Source: Shinella zoogloeoides (lineage in GTDB: Bacteria > Pseudomonadota > Alphaproteobacteria > Rhizobiales > Rhizobiaceae). From it: a DNA stretch of 64,000 nucleotides. The notes under the pieces were generated by a model. That model had not been told where the DNA came from. It saw only the letters and a program-made list of their open reading frames with translations, and did no database searches. The translations under genes and the position numbers were made by a program. This document shows, piece after piece, positions 45,057-53,678 of this stretch (its first letter is position 1; the number at the start of each line of letters is the position of its first letter). The stretch is from contig NZ_QNUJ01000003.1 of the NCBI RefSeq assembly GCF_003574625.1, positions 1 to 64,000 of the forward strand, read 5' to 3'.

Positions 45057-45716
45057 ATGACCGACTGGTCCGGCTATATAGGGCTGATCCTGCAAGGCGC
45101 GCTCGTGACGCTTGAGCTCACTGTCATGGGCTCGGCGCTTGCCGTCATCATGGCATTTCTCGCGGGCCTCGGCCGTGTCAGCCGTTTCATGGCGGTGAGG
45201 GCGCTCGCCACGACCTATATCGAGTTCTTCCGTGGCACCTCGATCTTCGTGCAGCTCTTCTGGGTCTATTTCGTCCTGCCTTTCGCGGGCGTCACGCTCT
45301 CGCCGCTGCAGGCGGGCGTCCTGGCGCTCGGGCTGAATGTCGGCGCCTATGGGGCGGAGGTGGTGCGCGGCGCCGTCAAGGCGATCGGCCGCGAGCAGCG
45401 GGAGGCCTGCATCGCGCTCAACCTTTCGCGGGGCCAGGCGATGCGCCACGTCATCCTGCCGCAGGCGTTGCCCCTGATGCTGCCGACCTTCGGTAACAAT
45501 GCCATCGAGCTCCTGAAGGGCACGGCCGTCGTCTCGCTGATCTCGCTCACCGACATGACCTTCCAGGCGCAGGTGGTGCGCGCGCAGACGGGCAGCACGC
45601 TGATCCCCTTCGCCACCATCCTCGTGCTCTATTTCCTGATGGCGCTCGCCATTTCCTACGGCATGCGCTGGCTGGAGCGCCGGGTCACCCGCGGCCTCGA
45701 TGGTGTGAGGACCTGA
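45057..45716 (+). CDS. ehuC: Ectoine/hydroxyectoine ABC transporter permease (EhuC)
   Basis: A 219-residue polar-amino-acid-type permease with about five membrane segments. Family blocks are YIEFFRGTSIFVQLFWVYFVLP and the EAA-like loop REACIALNLSRGQAMRHVILPQALP. ATG 45057 follows the mosaic repeat; the longer frame upstream runs through the repeat and is not coding. EhuD follows after two bases, so the two permeases are translated together and probably form the heterodimeric channel. Confidence 0.85.
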   Translation: MTDWSGYIGLILQGALVTLELTVMGSALAVIMAFLAGLGRVSRFMAVRALATTYIEFFRGTSIFVQLFWVYFVLPFAGVTLSPLQAGVLALGLNVGAYGAEVVRGAVKAIGREQREACIALNLSRGQAMRHVILPQALPLMLPTFGNNAIELLKGTAVVSLISLTDMTFQAQVVRAQTGSTLIPFATILVLYFLMALAISYGMRWLERRVTRGLDGVRT

Positions 45717-45718
45717 CG

Positions 45719-46381
45719 ATGGAGTGGGACTGGAATTTCGTCTGGCAGATCATGCCGACCCTCCTGGAGGGCCTGAAGATCACGATCCTTGCGACCGTGC
45801 TCGGGGCCGCCGTCGCCGCCGTGGTCGGCCTCGTCTTCGCCATCCTGCGCATGACCGCGCCGAAGCCGGTCGCAAGAACGACAGGCTTCATCGTGGAGTT
45901 CATCCGCGGCACGCCGCTGCTCGTACAACTCTACTTCATCTTCTATGTGCTGCCGGATATTGGCATCCGCCTGCCGGCGCTGCTGGCCGGCGTCATCGGG
46001 CTCGGCCTGCATTACGGCACCTATGCCGCGGAGGTCTACCGCGCCGGCATCGAGAACGTGCCGCGCGGCCAGTGGGAGGCGGCGAAGGCGACGAACCTCA
46101 CGCAGCGCCAGACCTGGATCCATGTCATCCTGCCGCAGGCGATCCCGCCGATGATCCCCGCGCTCGCCAATTATCTCATCGCCATGTTCAAGGAGACGCC
46201 GCTGCTCTCGGCCATCACCGTGCTGGAGCTGATGAACCAGGCGAAAAGCGTCGCCAACAGCAGCTACCGCTATATCGAGCCGATGACGCTGGTCGGCGTG
46301 TTCTTCCTGATCATGAGCCTCATCTCCGTCGTCTTCCTGCGCTGGCTGGAAGAACGTTACGCCCGGCTGGAGGAACGCTGA
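45719..46381 (+). CDS. ehuD: Ectoine/hydroxyectoine ABC transporter permease (EhuD)
   Basis: A 220-residue permease of the same family as EhuC, with FIVEFIRGTPLLVQLYFIFYVLP and the cytoplasmic loop WEAAKATNLTQRQTWIHVILPQAIPP. It begins two bases after the ehuC stop and its own stop shares one base with the eutA ATG (TGATG), so import and degradation genes are joined in one transcript and translation is coupled. Confidence 0.86.
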   Translation: MEWDWNFVWQIMPTLLEGLKITILATVLGAAVAAVVGLVFAILRMTAPKPVARTTGFIVEFIRGTPLLVQLYFIFYVLPDIGIRLPALLAGVIGLGLHYGTYAAEVYRAGIENVPRGQWEAAKATNLTQRQTWIHVILPQAIPPMIPALANYLIAMFKETPLLSAITVLELMNQAKSVANSSYRYIEPMTLVGVFFLIMSLISVVFLRWLEERYARLEER

Positions 46382-47163
46382 TGCGGACGCCCGACCTCAC
46401 CCTCGCCTCGCGCGCACCAGGGCTCGACGACCGGCCGCTGGCCAAGCGCGTCGGCCTGATCATCCTTGCGACCGACCACACGACGGAAGTGGATTTCCAG
46501 CGCATGGTGGCAAGCGAGCGGATCTGCGTCTATGCGACGCGCATCCCCTATGCCAATCCGGTGACGCCGGAAAACCTGCGTGCCATGCAGCCCTCGCTGA
46601 CGGCGGGCGCCGCGCTCATCCTGCCGGACGAGCCGCTGGATGTCGTCATGTATTCCTGCACCTCCGCCTCCGTCGTCATCGGCGATGCAGAGGTGGAGGC
46701 CGCCGTGCGGGCCGCAAAACCCCGGGCGGCCGTCGTCACGCCCACGGCCGCGGCGGTTGCCGGCCTCAGGGCGCTCGATGCGAGGCGCATTTCCGTGCTG
46801 ACGCCCTATACGCTGGAAACCAGCAGGCCGATGGCCGATTATTTCCTGGGGCTCGGCTTCGACATCGCCCGTTTCACCTGCCTCGGCCTGACCGACGACC
46901 GCGAGATGGCGCGCATTTCCCCGGCCGAGATCGTCGCCTTCGCCAGGGAGGCGATGGCGCCGGACAGCGATGCGCTGTTCATTTCCTGCACGGCTGTGCG
47001 GGCGGCAGGCGTCGCGGCCGAGATCGAAACGGTCATCGGCAAGCCGGTCGTCACCAGCAACCTGGCGACGGCCTGGGCATGCCTGCGCCTCTGCGGCGAC
47101 CAGGCGCCGCGGCCGGAGCTCGGCCGGCTGATGACGCTCGCCTATTCGGGACGCGGAGCATGA
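46381..47163 (+). CDS. eutA: Ectoine utilisation protein EutA (Asp/Glu racemase-like fold)
   Basis: A 260-residue protein of the arylmalonate decarboxylase/maleate isomerase-like fold. It has the two cysteine motifs of this fold, VVMYSCTSASVVIG and LFISCTAVRAAGV, which would hold the catalytic cysteine pair. In ectoine-degrading bacteria EutA is placed with EutB and EutC in conversion of 5-hydroxyectoine to ectoine; its exact step is a proposal from cluster analyses. It overlaps the ehuD stop by one base and is followed by eutB with a 4-bp overlap. Confidence 0.83.
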   Translation: MRTPDLTLASRAPGLDDRPLAKRVGLIILATDHTTEVDFQRMVASERICVYATRIPYANPVTPENLRAMQPSLTAGAALILPDEPLDVVMYSCTSASVVIGDAEVEAAVRAAKPRAAVVTPTAAAVAGLRALDARRISVLTPYTLETSRPMADYFLGLGFDIARFTCLGLTDDREMARISPAEIVAFAREAMAPDSDALFISCTAVRAAGVAAEIETVIGKPVVTSNLATAWACLRLCGDQAPRPELGRLMTLAYSGRGA

Positions 47164-48161
47164 CGGCCCTTCCCGTGACCCTGGCGGATATCGAACAGGC
47201 GGCCCGGCGCATCGAAGGCCGGATCCGGCGCACGCCGTTTGCGCTCTCCGCTTCGCTCTCCGAGCGTTTCGGCGTGCCCGTCGGCCTCAAGCTCGAACAT
47301 CACCAGACGACCGGCAGCTTCAAGCTGCGCGGCGCGACGAACGCGGTGCTGTCGCTCTCGCCGGAAGAGCGGGCGCGGGGCGTCGTCGCCGCCTCGACGG
47401 GCAATCACGGCCGCGCGCTCGCCCATGCCGCCAAGGCGGAAGGGTCGGTCGCGACGATCTGCATGTCGCGGCTCGTGCCCGACAATAAGGTCGCGGAAAT
47501 CCGCCGGCTCGGCGCGAATGTCCGCATCGTCGGCCGCTCGCAGGACGAGGCGCAGTTGGAGGTCGACCGGCTGGTCGCCGAGGACGGCCTCGTCATGGTG
47601 CCGCCCTTCGACGATGCGGCCGTGGTGGCGGGGCAGGGCACGCTCGGGCTGGAAATCGTCGAGGCCATGCCAGACGTGGCGACGGTGCTGGTGCCGCTTT
47701 CGGGCGGCGGACTGGCGGCAGGCGTCGCCGCGGCGGTGAAGGGGCGTTCACCCGGGACCCGCGTCATCGGCCTCACCATGGAGCGGGGCGCCGCGATGAA
47801 GGCGAGTCTCGATGCGGGGCGGCCGGTACAGGTCGAGGAAGTCGCGAGCCTTGCGGATTCTCTGGGCGGCGGCATCGGGCTCGACAACGCCGTGACGTTC
47901 GCGATGTGCCGCGCATTGCTGGACGACGTGATCCTCCTCTCCGAAACCGAGATCGCCGCCGGCATGCGGCATGCCTATGGGGAGGAGCGCGAGGTGATCG
48001 AAGGGGCCGGCGCCGTCGGCATCGCGGCGCTGCTGGCCGGCCGGCTCGGTCGGCTGGAGGGGCCGGTGGCGGTCGTTCTCTCCGGCCGCAACGTGGATAT
48101 GGGCCAGCATCTGCGGGTCCTCAATGGAGAGGCTGGACTGTTGCGGGAGGACGCGGCGTGA
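47160..48161 (+). CDS. eutB: Hydroxyectoine utilisation dehydratase EutB
   Basis: A 333-residue fold-type II PLP enzyme of the threonine dehydratase family. The Schiff-base lysine is K56 in TTGSFKLRGA and the phosphate-binding glycine loop is PLSGGGLAAG. EutB is proposed to dehydrate the hydroxyl of 5-hydroxyectoine, with EutC reducing the product to ectoine. ATG 47160 overlaps the eutA stop (ATGA) and its end overlaps the eutC start by 4 bp. Without its neighbours it would be read as a serine/threonine dehydratase. Confidence 0.84.
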   Translation: MTALPVTLADIEQAARRIEGRIRRTPFALSASLSERFGVPVGLKLEHHQTTGSFKLRGATNAVLSLSPEERARGVVAASTGNHGRALAHAAKAEGSVATICMSRLVPDNKVAEIRRLGANVRIVGRSQDEAQLEVDRLVAEDGLVMVPPFDDAAVVAGQGTLGLEIVEAMPDVATVLVPLSGGGLAAGVAAAVKGRSPGTRVIGLTMERGAAMKASLDAGRPVQVEEVASLADSLGGGIGLDNAVTFAMCRALLDDVILLSETEIAAGMRHAYGEEREVIEGAGAVGIAALLAGRLGRLEGPVAVVLSGRNVDMGQHLRVLNGEAGLLREDAA

Positions 48162-49150
48162 CGACGATGAAGATACTCACCGAGGCGGAGTTGCGGCGCA
48201 TCGTTCCGCTCGATCTCGAAGCCATCGCCTGCGTGGAGGACGCCTTCCATGCGCTTGCCACCAAGGCCGTTGCCATGCCGCCGATCCTGCGGCTCGACAT
48301 GCCCGAGCAGAACGGCGAGGTGGATGTGAAGACGGCCTATGTGCCCGGCCTCGACGGTTTCGCGATCAAGATCAGCCCCGGCTTCTTCGACAATCCGAAG
48401 ATCGGCCTGCCGAGCACCAACGGGCTGATGGTGCTGTTCTCCACCAAGACCGGCCTCGTGCAGGCCGTGCTGCTCGACAACGGTTACCTGACGGATGTGC
48501 GCACCGCCGCGGCTGGCGCCGTCGCGGCCCGCCATCTCTCGCGCCCGGACGCCTCGGTCGCCGCCATTTTCGGCGCCGGCATGCAGGCGAAATTGCAGCT
48601 CGAAGCCTTGAGCCTCGTCCGGCCGATCCGCGAGGCGCGCATCTGGGCGCGCGATGCGGCGAAGGCCGAAACGGCGGCGCTGGAGCTGACGGCGAAACTC
48701 GGCTTTCCAGTCCGCGCCGTGGCGGATGGCCGGGCCGCGGTCGACGGGGCGGATATCGTCGTCACCACCACGCCCTCGGAAAGGCCCGTCCTCATGGCCG
48801 AATGGCTCCAGCCCGGCCAGCATGTCACCGCCATGGGCTCGGATGCCGAGCACAAGAACGAGATCGAGCCGGCCGTCATCACCGGCGCCGGCCTCTATGT
48901 CGCCGACAGCCTCAGGCAGACGCGCCGGCTCGGCGAGCTGCACCACGCCATCGAAGCGGGCCTCGTGACGGAGGGCGCGCTTTTCCCCGAACTCGGCGAG
49001 ATCATCGCCGGGCGCAAGCGGGGCCGCAGCGGCCCCGACGAGATCACCGTGGCGGACCTGACCGGCACGGGCATTCAGGACACGGCCATCGCAACCCTTG
49101 CCGCAGCCCGTGCGGCAGGGGCGGGCGCCGGCACGGTCTTCGAGAGTTGA
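48158..49150 (+). CDS. eutC: Ectoine utilisation protein EutC (ornithine cyclodeaminase family)
   Basis: A 330-residue NAD(P)-binding protein of the OCD/mu-crystallin family; the Rossmann motif is AAIFGAGMQAKLQLEAL in the middle of the chain. In the hydroxyectoine branch EutC is proposed to reduce the product of EutB. GTG 48158 overlaps the eutB stop and has CGGGAGG seven bases upstream; ATG 48167 is a possible alternative with poorer spacing. It is related in family to the OCD-like protein at 5018-5977, which lies in another pathway. Confidence 0.84.
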   Translation: MTTMKILTEAELRRIVPLDLEAIACVEDAFHALATKAVAMPPILRLDMPEQNGEVDVKTAYVPGLDGFAIKISPGFFDNPKIGLPSTNGLMVLFSTKTGLVQAVLLDNGYLTDVRTAAAGAVAARHLSRPDASVAAIFGAGMQAKLQLEALSLVRPIREARIWARDAAKAETAALELTAKLGFPVRAVADGRAAVDGADIVVTTTPSERPVLMAEWLQPGQHVTAMGSDAEHKNEIEPAVITGAGLYVADSLRQTRRLGELHHAIEAGLVTEGALFPELGEIIAGRKRGRSGPDEITVADLTGTGIQDTAIATLAAARAAGAGAGTVFES

Positions 49151-49184
49151 GACCGGCTTTTCGCCGGGTATAGAGGAAAAACCG

Positions 49185-50366
49185 ATGAAACAAGCGAACC
49201 TGAAGTTCACGCTTCCGGAGTATGAAGCGCGTCTGCAAAAAACCCGCAAGGCCATGGAAGCCAAGGGCATCGACGTGCTGATCTGCAGCGATCCGTCGAA
49301 CATGAACTGGCTGACGGGCTATGACGGCTGGTCCTTCTACGTGCACCAGTGCGTCGTCGTGCCGCCGACGGGCGAGCCGATCTGGTACGGCCGCGGGCAG
49401 GACGCCAACGGCGCGAAGCTCACCGCCTATCTGAAGCACGAGAACATCATCGGCTATCCGGACCATTACGTGCAGTCCACCGAGCGCCACCCGATGGACT
49501 ATCTGTCGGCGAAACTCGCCGAGCGCGGTCTCGACAAGCTGACCATCGGCGTGGAGATGGACAATTACTGGTTCTCGGCGGCGGCCTTCGCCTCGCTGCA
49601 GAAGCACCTGCCGAATGCCCGCTTCGTCGATGCCACCGCGCTCGTCAACTGGCAGCGCGCCGTCAAGAGCGAGACGGAAATCCGCTACATGCGCAATGCC
49701 GCGCGGATCGTCGAGAAGATGCATGAGCGCATCTTCGACAAGATCGAGGTCGGCATGCGCAAATGCGATCTCGTGGCAGAAATCTACGATGCCGGCACGC
49801 GCGGCGTCGATGGCATCGGCGGCGACTATCCGGCCATCGTGCCGCTCTTGCCCTCCGGTGTCGAGGCTTCCGCGCCGCATCTCACCTGGGACGACCGGCC
49901 GATGCAGTCGGGCGAGGGTACCTTCTTCGAGATCGCCGGCTGCTATCACCGCTACCATGTGCCGCTGTCGCGCACCGTCTTTCTCGGCAAGCCGACGCAG
50001 GCTTTCCTTGATGCGGAAAAGGCGACGCTGGAAGGCATGGAGGCGGGCCTTGCAGTGGCGAAGCCGGGCAATACTTGCGAGGACATCGCCAATGCCTTCT
50101 TCGCGGTGCTCAAGAAATACGGAATCGTGAAGGACAATCGCACGGGCTACGGCATCGGCGTTTCCTATCCGCCGGACTGGGGCGAGCGCACGATGAGCCT
50201 GCGCCCCGGCGACCGCAGCGAGCTGAAGCCGGGCATGACGTTCCACTTCATGACGGGGCTCTGGCTCGAAGACATGGGCTTCGAGACGACGGAAAGCATC
50301 CTGATCACCGAAACCGGCGTCGAGTGCCTGGCCAATGTGCCGCGCAAGCTTCTCGTGAAGGATTGA
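49185..50366 (+). CDS. doeA: Ectoine hydrolase DoeA (EutD)
   Basis: A 393-residue M24 (creatinase/Xaa-Pro peptidase) fold protein: N-terminal creatinase-like domain (about 1-150) and C-terminal pita-bread domain (about 160-390). DoeA opens the ectoine ring to N-acetyl-2,4-diaminobutyrate. GIDVLICSDPSNMNWLTGYDGWSFY and GTFFEIAGCYHRYHVPLSRTVFLG match this group; the length fits known DoeA/EutD proteins. It is 34 nt after eutC and 3 nt before doeB. Confidence 0.87.
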   Translation: MKQANLKFTLPEYEARLQKTRKAMEAKGIDVLICSDPSNMNWLTGYDGWSFYVHQCVVVPPTGEPIWYGRGQDANGAKLTAYLKHENIIGYPDHYVQSTERHPMDYLSAKLAERGLDKLTIGVEMDNYWFSAAAFASLQKHLPNARFVDATALVNWQRAVKSETEIRYMRNAARIVEKMHERIFDKIEVGMRKCDLVAEIYDAGTRGVDGIGGDYPAIVPLLPSGVEASAPHLTWDDRPMQSGEGTFFEIAGCYHRYHVPLSRTVFLGKPTQAFLDAEKATLEGMEAGLAVAKPGNTCEDIANAFFAVLKKYGIVKDNRTGYGIGVSYPPDWGERTMSLRPGDRSELKPGMTFHFMTGLWLEDMGFETTESILITETGVECLANVPRKLLVKD

Positions 50367-50369
50367 GCC

Positions 50370-51374
50370 ATGCGCGCATCTCCCATCAGCCCCACGGTCG
50401 ATTTTTCGGCCGGGGGCGTGCAGCACGGTTTCCTGCGCCTGCCCTACAGCCGGGACGATTCCGCCTGGGGTTCGGTAATGATCCCGATAACGGTGGTGAA
50501 GAACGGGGAGGGCCCGACCGCCCTTCTGACCGGCGGCAACCATGGCGACGAATATGAGGGGCCGATCGCGCTTTTCGATCTCGCCCGGTCCTTGAAGGCG
50601 GAGGAAGTCACCGGCAGGATTATCATCGTGCCCGCGATGAATTACCCGGCCTTCCTGGCCGGCACGCGCACCTCGCCGATCGACAGGGGCAACATGAACC
50701 GCAGCTTTCCGGGCGCGCCCGACGGTACGGTGACCCAGAAGATCGCCGACTATTTCCAGCGCGTTCTGCTGCCGCTCGCCGATATCGTGCTGGACTTCCA
50801 TTCGGGTGGCAAAACTTTGGATTTCCTGCCCTTCTGCGCCGCTCATATCTTGCCGGACAAGGCGCAGGAGGCAAAAGCCTTCGAGCTCGTCAGCGCCTTC
50901 GGCGCGCCCTGGTCGATGAAGATGCTGGAGATCGACGCGGTCGGCATGTACGATACGGCGGCGGAGGAAATGGGGAAGATCTTCATCACCACCGAGCTCG
51001 GCGGCGGCGGCACGGCGACCGCGAAAAGTGCCGGCATCGCCAAACGGGGCATCCGGAACGTGCTGAAGGCGGCGGGCATCCTGAAGGGGACGGCGGACGC
51101 CTCCGAGACCACCTGGCTCGACATGCCCGACGGCAACTGCTTCTCCTTCGCGGAGGACGGCGGCCTTATCGAACCGCTCTTCGACCTAGGCGAAGCGGTA
51201 AAAAACGGCGACGTCGTCGCCCGGATCTATCCCGTCGGCCGCACCGGCGTGCAGCCGCTGGAAGTCAGGGCGAAAATGGACGGCATCCTCGCCGCCCGCC
51301 ATTTCCCCGGCCTCGTCAAATCCGGCGACTGCGTCAGCGTGCTTGCCGGTGTAATCAGCGGGATTACCGAATAG
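50370..51374 (+). CDS. doeB: N-alpha-acetyl-2,4-diaminobutyrate deacetylase DoeB (EutE)
   Basis: A 334-residue zinc deacetylase of the succinylglutamate desuccinylase/aspartoacylase family. Zinc ligands are visible as H58 and E61 in GGNHGDEYEG and H144 in LDFHSGG. DoeB removes acetate from N-alpha-acetyl-diaminobutyrate to give diaminobutyrate, which DoeD and DoeC (on the other side of enuR) convert to aspartate. It is the last gene of the enuR-proximal plus-strand operon. Confidence 0.87.
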   Translation: MRASPISPTVDFSAGGVQHGFLRLPYSRDDSAWGSVMIPITVVKNGEGPTALLTGGNHGDEYEGPIALFDLARSLKAEEVTGRIIIVPAMNYPAFLAGTRTSPIDRGNMNRSFPGAPDGTVTQKIADYFQRVLLPLADIVLDFHSGGKTLDFLPFCAAHILPDKAQEAKAFELVSAFGAPWSMKMLEIDAVGMYDTAAEEMGKIFITTELGGGGTATAKSAGIAKRGIRNVLKAAGILKGTADASETTWLDMPDGNCFSFAEDGGLIEPLFDLGEAVKNGDVVARIYPVGRTGVQPLEVRAKMDGILAARHFPGLVKSGDCVSVLAGVISGITE

Positions 51375-51760
51375 CCATTGTCACGACGATATATAACAGA
51401 CCGTGATGGCCAAGGGCCGCTTCAGCCCTTCTGCCTTGCCGCAGCGAAGCAATGGGCTTGACGGGTTGCACGCGGGGCATCGATTGTCATCGACCATTGG
51501 TTTGGTGCCTTGGCAATCCGCTTGCAAAAGCTGCCGCCCGGTTTAGCCGTGCCTGTTTCCCACCAAAGGAAGGGCATCTTCATGCGGCCATCTGCGCAAC
51601 TGGGGGACGATACGCCGTAGGTCCAGGTCCGCACCTCCGACTACGGAATAGATTTCCATCGGAAAGCCTGAGGGGGCGCCCCTTCAGTTCTACTTCTTCA
51701 GGCCGGTGTCAGGAACGACAGCGATTGCGTGTCGCCGGGATGATCGCAGAGGACCTGTCC
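51375..51760. other. 386-bp intergenic region with a terminator-like hairpin, no gene recognised
   Basis: No open frame here has a recognisable product. A hairpin at 51668-51687 (9-bp stem with one wobble) is followed by TTCTACTTCTT and could end the ehu-eut-doe transcript or a small RNA. A weak TCACG...CGTGA repeat lies just after the doeB stop. Confidence 0.5.
51668..51698 (+). terminator. Terminator-like hairpin 294 bp after doeB
   Basis: CTGAGGGGG pairs with CCCCTTCAG around a very short loop, then TTCTACTTCTT. The distance from doeB suggests it either ends a long 3' UTR or an independent small transcript. Confidence 0.45.
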
Positions 51761-52309
51761 ATGTATGAGATCGATGCCACCCTGACGGGCTGGATCAATG
51801 CGTTGGCCGGCGACGCTTTTCCCGACTGGATCATGGTCTGCGTCTCTGCCTATGGTGTTCCGCTGCTCGTCCTTGTGGTTGCCGCCAACTGGTGGAGCGG
51901 CCCGGACCGGCTCAAGACACGCCACGCCCTCGTCGCCACCGGCCTCGCCTTCCTGCTCGGCCTCGGCATCAACCAGATCATCCTCCTGTTCATTGATCGC
52001 ATCCGTCCCTATGATGCCTGCATCACCCATCTGCTGATCGCGCCAAGCGGCGATCCCTCCTTTCCCTCCGACCATGCAACGGCGGCCTTCGCCATCGCCG
52101 CCGGCCTTCTGCTGCACAGCATGCCGAGACGCGGTCTCGCCTTTCTCGCAGCCGCCCTTCTCATTTCCATTTCGCGCGTCTATGTCGGAACGCGTTATGT
52201 GAGCGATGTCATGGGCGGGGCGTTGACGGGTGTGCTGGCAGCTTTTCTCATCAAAAGCCTTTACAAGCCGCAGGCGGCCTTGGACCGCTTCATTACCGGC
52301 GTCCTCTGA
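51761..52309 (+). CDS. PAP2-family membrane phosphatase-like protein
   Basis: A 182-residue integral membrane protein with about five membrane segments and PAP2 motifs: RIRP (80-83), PSFPSDHATAAF with His105, and SRVYVGTRYVSD (138-149). In the third motif the nucleophilic histidine expected six residues after Arg139 is Arg145, so normal phosphatase activity is doubtful. The layout otherwise resembles BcrC/YbjG undecaprenyl-diphosphatases. ATG 51761 has AGAGGA seven bases upstream; an in-frame ATG at 51740 is possible. No partner genes flank it. Confidence 0.75.
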   Translation: MYEIDATLTGWINALAGDAFPDWIMVCVSAYGVPLLVLVVAANWWSGPDRLKTRHALVATGLAFLLGLGINQIILLFIDRIRPYDACITHLLIAPSGDPSFPSDHATAAFAIAAGLLLHSMPRRGLAFLAAALLISISRVYVGTRYVSDVMGGALTGVLAAFLIKSLYKPQAALDRFITGVL

Positions 52310-52839
52310 GAAGAACCCTTCGTGCTGCAATGGGAAGACAGCCTGTCCGGGCTCGAAGAGCGCTAGCGTGCAAAAGAATGGCACCCGCCGACACCCTGGA
52401 CTCTTGCGGGCGGGCTGAACTGGCTGAGCGCACCAGCCGATCCCTTCCTTGTCCCGGCTGGTCGAGGGGCCTTTCCCGCGCTCGTTCTGAGCGTCTGGCG
52501 GGCGGATGTTGATATCGCGGAGGACGCACGAAGCCGCGCTGGCTCGTCTCGGTGGTGAGGAGTACGCCGAAAGATCGCTTTCGGCCTTGACTATGTTGCG
52601 GCGGGTGATGTGTCCAATCCCGCGTGGGAACTCTTGAAGGAAGATCTCGCAGGACGTTGGAGAAACACGTCGTCTCACCGCCATCGGAAGTTCGAAAACC
52701 CGGAATGTCTGTAATTCTGGCCGAAGGGACCGACTAAGGAGTAATGACACTTCCTCACGCAAGTCCGACTTATCAGTTTCACGAGAAGCTTTGTCGGCCC
52801 CCGGGATGGCCGTGAATCCTTGCTCGGAAGGATTTCAAC
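52310..52839. other. 530-bp region beside tRNA-Pro without a recognised gene
   Basis: Only short frames are present (for example a 43-codon frame at 52506-52637) and none has a recognisable product or a convincing ribosome-binding site. The base composition is a little lower in GC than the flanking genes. It lies on the 3' side of the tRNA, the usual place for integrated elements, so eroded mobile DNA is possible but no integrase or att duplication was seen. Confidence 0.45.
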
Positions 52840-52916
52840 TGGTCGGAGTGGAGTGATTCGAACACTCGACCCCCACGTCCCGAACGTGGTGCGCTACCAG
52901 ACTGCGCTACACTCCG
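52840..52916 (-). tRNA. tRNA-Pro (anticodon CGG)
   Basis: A 77-nt cloverleaf on the minus strand. The acceptor stem CGGAGTG pairs with CACTCCG (5' end at 52916), the anticodon stem CCACG/CGTGG encloses loop TTCGGGA with anticodon CGG, the T-arm contains GTTCGAATC, and CCA is encoded (52840-52842). All standard arms fold. Confidence 0.95.
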
Positions 52917-53075
52917 TGACCAGTGGCGCTCCTATAGAACAGGCTTTCGGTTTCGACAAGCGCAAAATATCAAAAAAATCCGCGATGTTGGGGAAAGTCC
53001 CGGAACGCCGAGGAAAACTTTTTGAAACGCCCGAAATGTCGGGAACCGGAGGCGGGGTGTGACGTTTGCCGAGCC

Positions 53076-53582
53076 ATGGAACAGATCGTTGCAGACCTTT
53101 TTCCGAACACGCAAGTGCCCTATCCGGTCATCCTTGCCCGGATGGTGGGGGCGATTCTTTTCGGTGCGGTCATCGGTGCGGAGCGGGAATACCGTGATCA
53201 TGCGGCGGGTCTTCGCACCCATATCCTCGTTGCGCTCGCGGCCTGCGTCTTTGCTCTTCTGGCGCTGGAAAGCGTGCATATGGCGAGCTTTTCCGATGAA
53301 CAGGTCCGTATCGATCCGCTCCGGGTCGTCGAGGCCGTCACGGCGGGTGTCGCCTTCCTTGCCGCCGGCATGATCGTCTTCTCGCGCGGCGAGGTGAGAG
53401 GGCTGACGACCGGAGCGGGTATGTGGCTTGCCGGTGCCGTCGGCGTTTCCGTCGGTCTCGGCTATTGGTTCATCGGGTTCTTCGCGACGCTTGCCTGCTT
53501 CATCGTACTGTTCATCCTTGGAAAATTCGAGACACGCCTCGGTGTGGGAAGCTCGAAGGAAGAGGAGGATAAGCAGAGCTGA
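53076..53582 (+). CDS. MgtC/SapB-family membrane protein
   Basis: A 168-residue membrane protein of the MgtC/SapB family with about four hydrophobic segments. The family core is ILARMVGAILFGAVIGAEREYRDHAAGLRTHILVALAACVF in outline, including the conserved GAERE and AGLRTH residues. MgtC proteins in pathogens modulate F-type ATPase and Mg/phosphate homeostasis; the role in this organism is unknown. It lacks the C-terminal ACT-like domain of full-length MgtC. ATG 53076 is chosen for the conserved N-terminus. Confidence 0.82.
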   Translation: MEQIVADLFPNTQVPYPVILARMVGAILFGAVIGAEREYRDHAAGLRTHILVALAACVFALLALESVHMASFSDEQVRIDPLRVVEAVTAGVAFLAAGMIVFSRGEVRGLTTGAGMWLAGAVGVSVGLGYWFIGFFATLACFIVLFILGKFETRLGVGSSKEEEDKQS

Positions 53583-53678
53583 GTGATGCCTTCCGTTTCT
53601 CTGTCGCGATGTGCCGATGGAACAATATGATGGACGCGACGTTATCGGCTCGACACAATGATGGAAAGGAAAATACCG

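Noticed and set aside
51422-51634. A 70-codon minus-strand frame in the gap after doeB
   Set aside because: No recognisable family, no convincing ribosome-binding site and no neighbours to support it.
52506-52637. A 43-codon plus-strand frame near tRNA-Pro
   Set aside because: Its start region has no clear ribosome-binding site and the peptide is not recognisable; left as unexplained DNA.
52840-52916. tRNA-Pro as an attachment site of an integrated island
   Set aside because: No integrase gene and no second copy of the tRNA 3' end were found in the window.
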